A stretch of 44,942 nt of DNA from contig WRDM01000019.1 of NCBI GenBank assembly GCA_009783465.1, forward strand, positions 1 through 44,942, given 5' to 3'. The translations under genes and the position numbers were made by a program. The notes beneath the pieces are model-generated. The model ran no database searches. It was not told the origin of the DNA and saw only the letters and a program-made list of their open reading frames with translations. Numbering within the stretch: the first letter of the stretch is position 1; the number at the start of each line of letters is the position of its first letter. This document shows, in pieces, positions 43,001 to 44,942 of the stretch. The DNA is from Phycisphaerae bacterium. Its GTDB lineage: Bacteria > Planctomycetota > Phycisphaerae > SM23-33.

Positions 43001-43330
43001 CGTATTCACTACGGGGCAACGAATGCCTTCTACGGCCGCGTTGGCGACCGCGTCTCGAAGACCTGGTCATCCGGCGTGTCCACATGGGCCGAAGCCAACC
43101 TTTGGCACCAATTCGGCAGCGACGCCCAAACCACCTTCAGAGCTCTCGATGGCTCCAACCCCACCGTCGTCTCCGCACGCATGGGCGGCACATGGGCCCA
43201 AGCGGTGCTGGGGGTCTCCGTTCCGCTCACAAAGAACGTCAGCCTCTTCGGCACCGTCGACTACAACATCGGCATTAGCCAATCCAGCCAAAGCGTCGGC
43301 GGGCAAGTCGGCATCCAGATCAGTTGGTGA
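40016..43330 (+). CDS. Type Va autotransporter with T5SS/PEP-CTERM-associated passenger repeats
   Basis: A 1104-residue outer-membrane protein. A signal sequence (YLLALLVLFLLHAVVVWPLA) is followed by a passenger with nine ~45-50-residue repeats of the pattern GxLTITNGGxVSN … VTVDGxGSTWTNSGxLxVG, the type described as T5SS/PEP-CTERM-associated repeats. A pertactin-like beta-helix segment comes next (GTTVLTGVGSDYTGAAILYG, TLTVHGDYVG). The C-terminal ~280 residues are an autotransporter beta barrel, starting DDMLWGRVFGETGRNGGG and ending VGGQVGIQISW with a terminal aromatic residue for BAM recognition. I start at 40016, six bases after gggaga; other in-frame starts exist at 39980, 39986, 40010 and 40019. 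It is probably a surface adhesin. Confidence 0.92.
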   Translation: MMTCNTKYLLALLVLFLLHAVVVWPLAAATIESTGDVSPTPGASPWNAKGELYVGYTRTGELHIADGGTVSSSGTNVLGYWEGSSGTVTVDGKGSTWTTTGNSSSSFFAVGLLGDGSMTITNGGAVYCEGLGPGYYYNHSYVGSEAGTTGIVLVDGEGSTWGNSGNLYVGNVGNGTLTITNGGTVYNHHGIVGQFYTDFGDGVIAHGVGVVTVDGAGSTWTNNGALTVGSTGEGTVNIINGGAVFSNNGNIGNQVSSLTGLRGQGLVTVDGKGSTWTNSNTLTIGTSGDGALIITNGGAVSNTDGHIAKNNDSTGVVWVDGKDSTWINSGTLTVGKLGDGTLTITDGGAVSNTHGTIAEWWGSTGLVNVSGTDAKWTNTGYLAVGEGGTGALNIASGGTVSNTTGYIGYDYDAVGGVLVDGPDSTWENSGSLYVGTYGSGELAVTNGGKVSSISGVISYDAGAGTVTVDGVGSTWTNTDYLFVGYGGAGELTIRNGSVVTADNATIIASQADSMGVLNIGASAGDAASAPGTFDAPTVMFGDGFGRIVFNHTDTSGDYTFASVIHGGAADHSAVNVYSGTTVLTGVGSDYTGAAILYGGTLAAGAENVFSRNSDYVIDVPGTMDLRGHSQHTGSLTNAGLITMGTDTAPGTTLTVHGDYVGVGGTIVMNTKLGDDASPTDRLIIDGGNASGSTFLDIVNAKGLGAQTQGNGILLVGTDNGGTTDLDAFALKNQVKAGAFEYTLYRGGVDDDADSDDWFLRSGGGVRSEVPGIVVVPALAPQMGRVMVGTLFTRTGNYYGYGMGRDNVAWQTGTQPETQPARRSKHDDMLWGRVFGETGRNGGGSGNGNFGFGRNGPAYTFTYTGTQLGVDLFRGEKDILGLYLGYSNLHSRVKDVVGDFAGNVDMDTLNFAGYWTHYDPSGWYTDLVLQGDWYADIRSHSAHGEKFSTYGWGLTASAETGYAIEFGEGNKKWSMIPQAQVIYQYTDIQDGSDQFGRIHYGATNAFYGRVGDRVSKTWSSGVSTWAEANLWHQFGSDAQTTFRALDGSNPTVVSARMGGTWAQAVLGVSVPLTKNVSLFGTVDYNIGISQSSQSVGGQVGIQISW

Positions 43331-43654
43331 GCCTTCGGCTGCCTCTTCCGAAAATGGCCGTTATGCGCCACAGCCGAATCGAACTTACCATGAACCTCTA
43401 CACCGACCCGGTCCTGCTCGACATCGCCGGAGCCGTCAACGCACTGCCGAACTTCCTCGCCAACCCAACCGCGAACCGAACGTGAAACCGCCAACCAACC
43501 CCGGCACCGCCACACCCCCGGCGGCGGCGTGACGCTTTCCGTTCACGATTCACCGCGGGCGTGGCGGGTTGTCGCGAGTGCGTTTTTCGCGATTCCTGCC
43601 ACGCTCCGCGGCGTGGCTTGTTATAATTCCCGTCAACCAGATGGAGATGTTTGT
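43331..43654. other. Intergenic region with a short ORF and a -10-like box
   Basis: It contains the 31-codon ORF at 43390 (listed separately). A tataat lies at 43622-43627, 28 bp before the Fic gene, with no matching -35. A small GC-rich inverted pair (ccacgctccgcggcgtgg) lies just before it. Otherwise nothing is recognised. Confidence 0.45.
43390..43485 (+). CDS. Possible 31-residue ORF or gene remnant
   Basis: [20 protein letters not shown] followed by 11 more residues rich in Asn, Thr and Ala. It has no Shine-Dalgarno. It lies between the autotransporter and the Fic gene. The composition at its start looks protein-like, and it could be the remnant of a small accessory gene. I do not assign a function. 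Confidence 0.3.
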   Translation: MNLYTDPVLLDIAGAVNALPNFLANPTANRT

Positions 43655-44713
43655 ATGGACGTGTTCGCCTCGACATTTCAGATCACCAACGCCGCGACGG
43701 CTGCGTTAACGCGCATCGAGCGGGCGCGGGGTTTTCTGGAGGCGGCCACGCTTTCGGAGGACTGGGTGCAGGCGATGGGGCAGCGGGCCTTGCTTTTGGA
43801 AGCCTACCACACGACCCGCATCGAGGGCACGCGCCTGACGCTGGACGAAGCCGAGCGCCTGCTGGCTGGCGAGGAGGTCCCCAGCGCCGACCCCGACGAC
43901 GCGCGCGAGCTGCTCAACTACCGCGACGCTTTTAATCTCGTGTCCGACTATCTCGACAGTGGCTCACCGATCACCGAGGGACTGATCCGGGAGATTCACC
44001 GCCGCCTGGTCATCGGTGTGCGTGGCGGCGAGGGGGCACCGGGCCAATACCGCCGCGTCCAAAACTACGTGGTGAACGGCGAAACCGGCAAGGTCGTCTA
44101 CACGCCGCCGCCCCCCGGCGACGTGCCCCCGATGATGACCGAACTGGTCGCCTGGCTGAACGAACCGGGCGACGTCCACCCGGTGCTGGTGGCGGGCATC
44201 GCGCAATTCCAACTGGTCCACATTCACCCGTTCGTCGACGGCAACGGCCGAACGTCACGGCTGCTCTCGACGCTCTGCCTATACCGCGCCGGCTACGATT
44301 TCAAACGACTGTTCACGATCAGCGAGTATTACGACCGCGACCGGGTAGCCTTTTATACGGCCATCCAGTCGGTACGCGAGTGCGGCATGGACTTGACCGG
44401 CTGGCTGGACTACTTCATCGAGGGCCTTTCCGTTCAACTCATGGAAGTGCGAGACCGCAGCGAACGCGCAATCCGAACCGACGCACTGGCCAAACAACAC
44501 AACCTGTCCGACCGCCAGGCCAAGGCACTCGGCCATGTGATGGAACATGGCACGTTGACCGTCCAGGATTTCGTAACCATGTATCCCGACACGGATCGTC
44601 GATCCCTGCAACGTGACCTTCGGGCACTGGTGAAGACCGGCCTGCTGGTGGTTCAAGGCGCGACAAACCGCCGGGTTTACACCCTGCCGACCAACGACAA
44701 ACCTACAACGTAA
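43655..44713 (+). CDS. Fic family protein (AMP-transferase fold) with N-terminal inhibitory motif
   Basis: A 352-residue protein. Fic enzymes usually transfer AMP from ATP to hydroxyl groups of target proteins. The catalytic motif is intact: [12 protein letters not shown] at residues 191-202 (consensus HxFx(D/E)GNGRxxR). The inhibitory helix motif (S/T)xxxE(G/N) is TTRIEG at 53-58, N-terminal to the Fic core, which marks a class II, self-inhibited Fic. The C-terminal ~80 residues are a winged helix ([38 protein letters not shown]), so DNA binding is likely. I start at 43655 (ggagatgtttgt upstream). No antitoxin gene is needed or seen. It lies in a region with a tRNA-like fragment and an IS end. 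Confidence 0.94.
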   Translation: MDVFASTFQITNAATAALTRIERARGFLEAATLSEDWVQAMGQRALLLEAYHTTRIEGTRLTLDEAERLLAGEEVPSADPDDARELLNYRDAFNLVSDYLDSGSPITEGLIREIHRRLVIGVRGGEGAPGQYRRVQNYVVNGETGKVVYTPPPPGDVPPMMTELVAWLNEPGDVHPVLVAGIAQFQLVHIHPFVDGNGRTSRLLSTLCLYRAGYDFKRLFTISEYYDRDRVAFYTAIQSVRECGMDLTGWLDYFIEGLSVQLMEVRDRSERAIRTDALAKQHNLSDRQAKALGHVMEHGTLTVQDFVTMYPDTDRRSLQRDLRALVKTGLLVVQGATNRRVYTLPTNDKPTT

Positions 44714-44773
44714 CTTGTGACAAACTTGTGACACGGCTTGCGACACGCTCGTAAGAAACGTCTCCCACTTCAG

Positions 44774-44820
44774 TTACAGCGTGAGACTTGAACTCACGAC
44801 ATTCACGTCGGAAACACCAC
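44774..44820 (-). other. tRNA-like 3' fragment
   Basis: Read on the minus strand, gtgag-ttcaagt-ctcac is a perfect T-arm with a normal 7 nt loop (44781-44797). Before it lies a 3-4 bp stem (gtc/gac) in the position of a long variable arm, as in tRNA-Leu or tRNA-Ser. The acceptor 3' strand that would follow (gctgtaa) would demand an unusual 5' end, and no 5' half is visible, because an IS-like end begins at 44821. It may be an integration-site remnant, or a chance match. Confidence 0.35.
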
Positions 44821-44942
44821 TAGAGCAATTCAAGTTTGAGTTGTCACTTTGTCGATAGAATCTTCACCATGGACATAGCTACGGAAGGCACTCGGCAGCG
44901 GGCGATTGAGGCGTATCAGGCCGGCGAAGGAACGCAGGAGCA
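44821..44942 (+). mobile_element. Left end of an IS630-like element, truncated by the window edge
   Basis: The sequence after a ctag (44818-44823; IS630 elements insert at TA, often in CTAG) runs gagcaattcaagtttgagtt, then about 50 bp to the transposase start codon. That spacing is normal for an IS left end. The right end is outside the window, so the terminal repeat cannot be confirmed. Confidence 0.5.
44869..44942 (+). CDS. IS630-type transposase, N-terminal fragment (cut by the window edge)
   Basis: Twenty-four codons are visible: MDIATEGTRQRAIEAYQAGE followed by GTQE. The RxRAIEAYxAGEGTQE pattern is typical of the helix-turn-helix opening of IS630-type transposases. The DDE domain would lie beyond the window. 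No Shine-Dalgarno is evident. Confidence 0.6.
   Translation, partial: MDIATEGTRQRAIEAYQAGEGTQE

Noticed and set aside
44774-44820. A complete tRNA gene on the minus strand
   Set aside because: Only a T-arm and a possible variable arm are visible; there is no anticodon arm or D arm, and the acceptor strand is atypical.

Overview
The window looks like a chromosome segment of an uncultured, high-GC Planctomycetota bacterium, most likely of the Phycisphaerae. Four exported proteins end in a PEP-CTERM tag of the IPEPATMTLLALGG(L) type followed by arginines. There is a DUF4175-like membrane protein of a kind frequent in planctomycetes, and several large secreted proteins. A Kdo transferase (waaA) and a type V autotransporter both imply a diderm envelope with an LPS-type outer membrane. 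The phylum is inferred from protein style, because no rRNA is present.

Layout. 1-2.3 kb: two tandem PEP-CTERM proteins. 2.5-3.7 kb: thioredoxin and NAD(P)HX epimerase, overlapping. 3.9-7.2 kb (minus): an exported solenoid of about 35 repeats of 26 residues. 7.7-11.4 kb: hisI, a TrkH-type K+ transporter and an MBL-fold protein. 11.4-12 kb: an AT-rich GNAT acetyltransferase that looks foreign. 12.1-13.6 kb (minus): a GH32-like glycosidase with altered active-site motifs. 14.5-18.8 kb: a 931-residue secreted protein and the DUF4175-like protein. 18.8-20.4 kb (minus): mtnA and a zinc-ribbon membrane protein. 20.5-24.8 kb: an ABC ATPase/FtsX-like permease pair with a GTGA overlap. 25-29.4 kb: argS, a 59-residue membrane protein coupled to a sugar isomerase/epimerase, and an alpha/beta hydrolase. 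29.5-32.3 kb (minus): thrS-infC. 33-34.4 kb: waaA. 34.5-37.9 kb (minus): an unknown protein and two PEP-CTERM paralogues. 38-39.1 kb: a Gfo/Idh/MocA oxidoreductase. 40-43.3 kb: an autotransporter with T5SS/PEP-CTERM-type repeats. 43.7-44.9 kb: a Fic protein, a tRNA-like fragment and the left end of an IS630-like element.

The most striking content is the repeats. Nearly every intergenic gap, and at least five protein genes, carry dispersed palindromic elements. I separate several families. Family A is an array of 20-25 bp GC-rich hairpins with a core like acgcgggc-ggga-cgcccgcgtcacg; it occurs at nine loci and is inserted in frame in nnrE, the K+ transporter, the DUF4175-like protein, the ABC ATPase (twice) and the permease. 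Family B has the core tacagcgcaaaacggcaagccat; it occurs at six loci, one in frame in the permease. Family C is a nested set of hairpins up to about 500 bp. Families D to H are palindromes whose arms are imperfect tandem copies of an 8-10 bp word. No RAYT-type transposase or other obvious mobilising gene for them is in the window. The in-frame insertions resemble in principle the Rickettsia palindromic elements and are the best candidate for an undescribed system here.

Housekeeping genes (trxA, hisI, mtnA, argS, thrS, infC, waaA) are intact. The rightmost 5 kb (autotransporter, Fic, tRNA-like fragment, IS end) looks like an accessory region.
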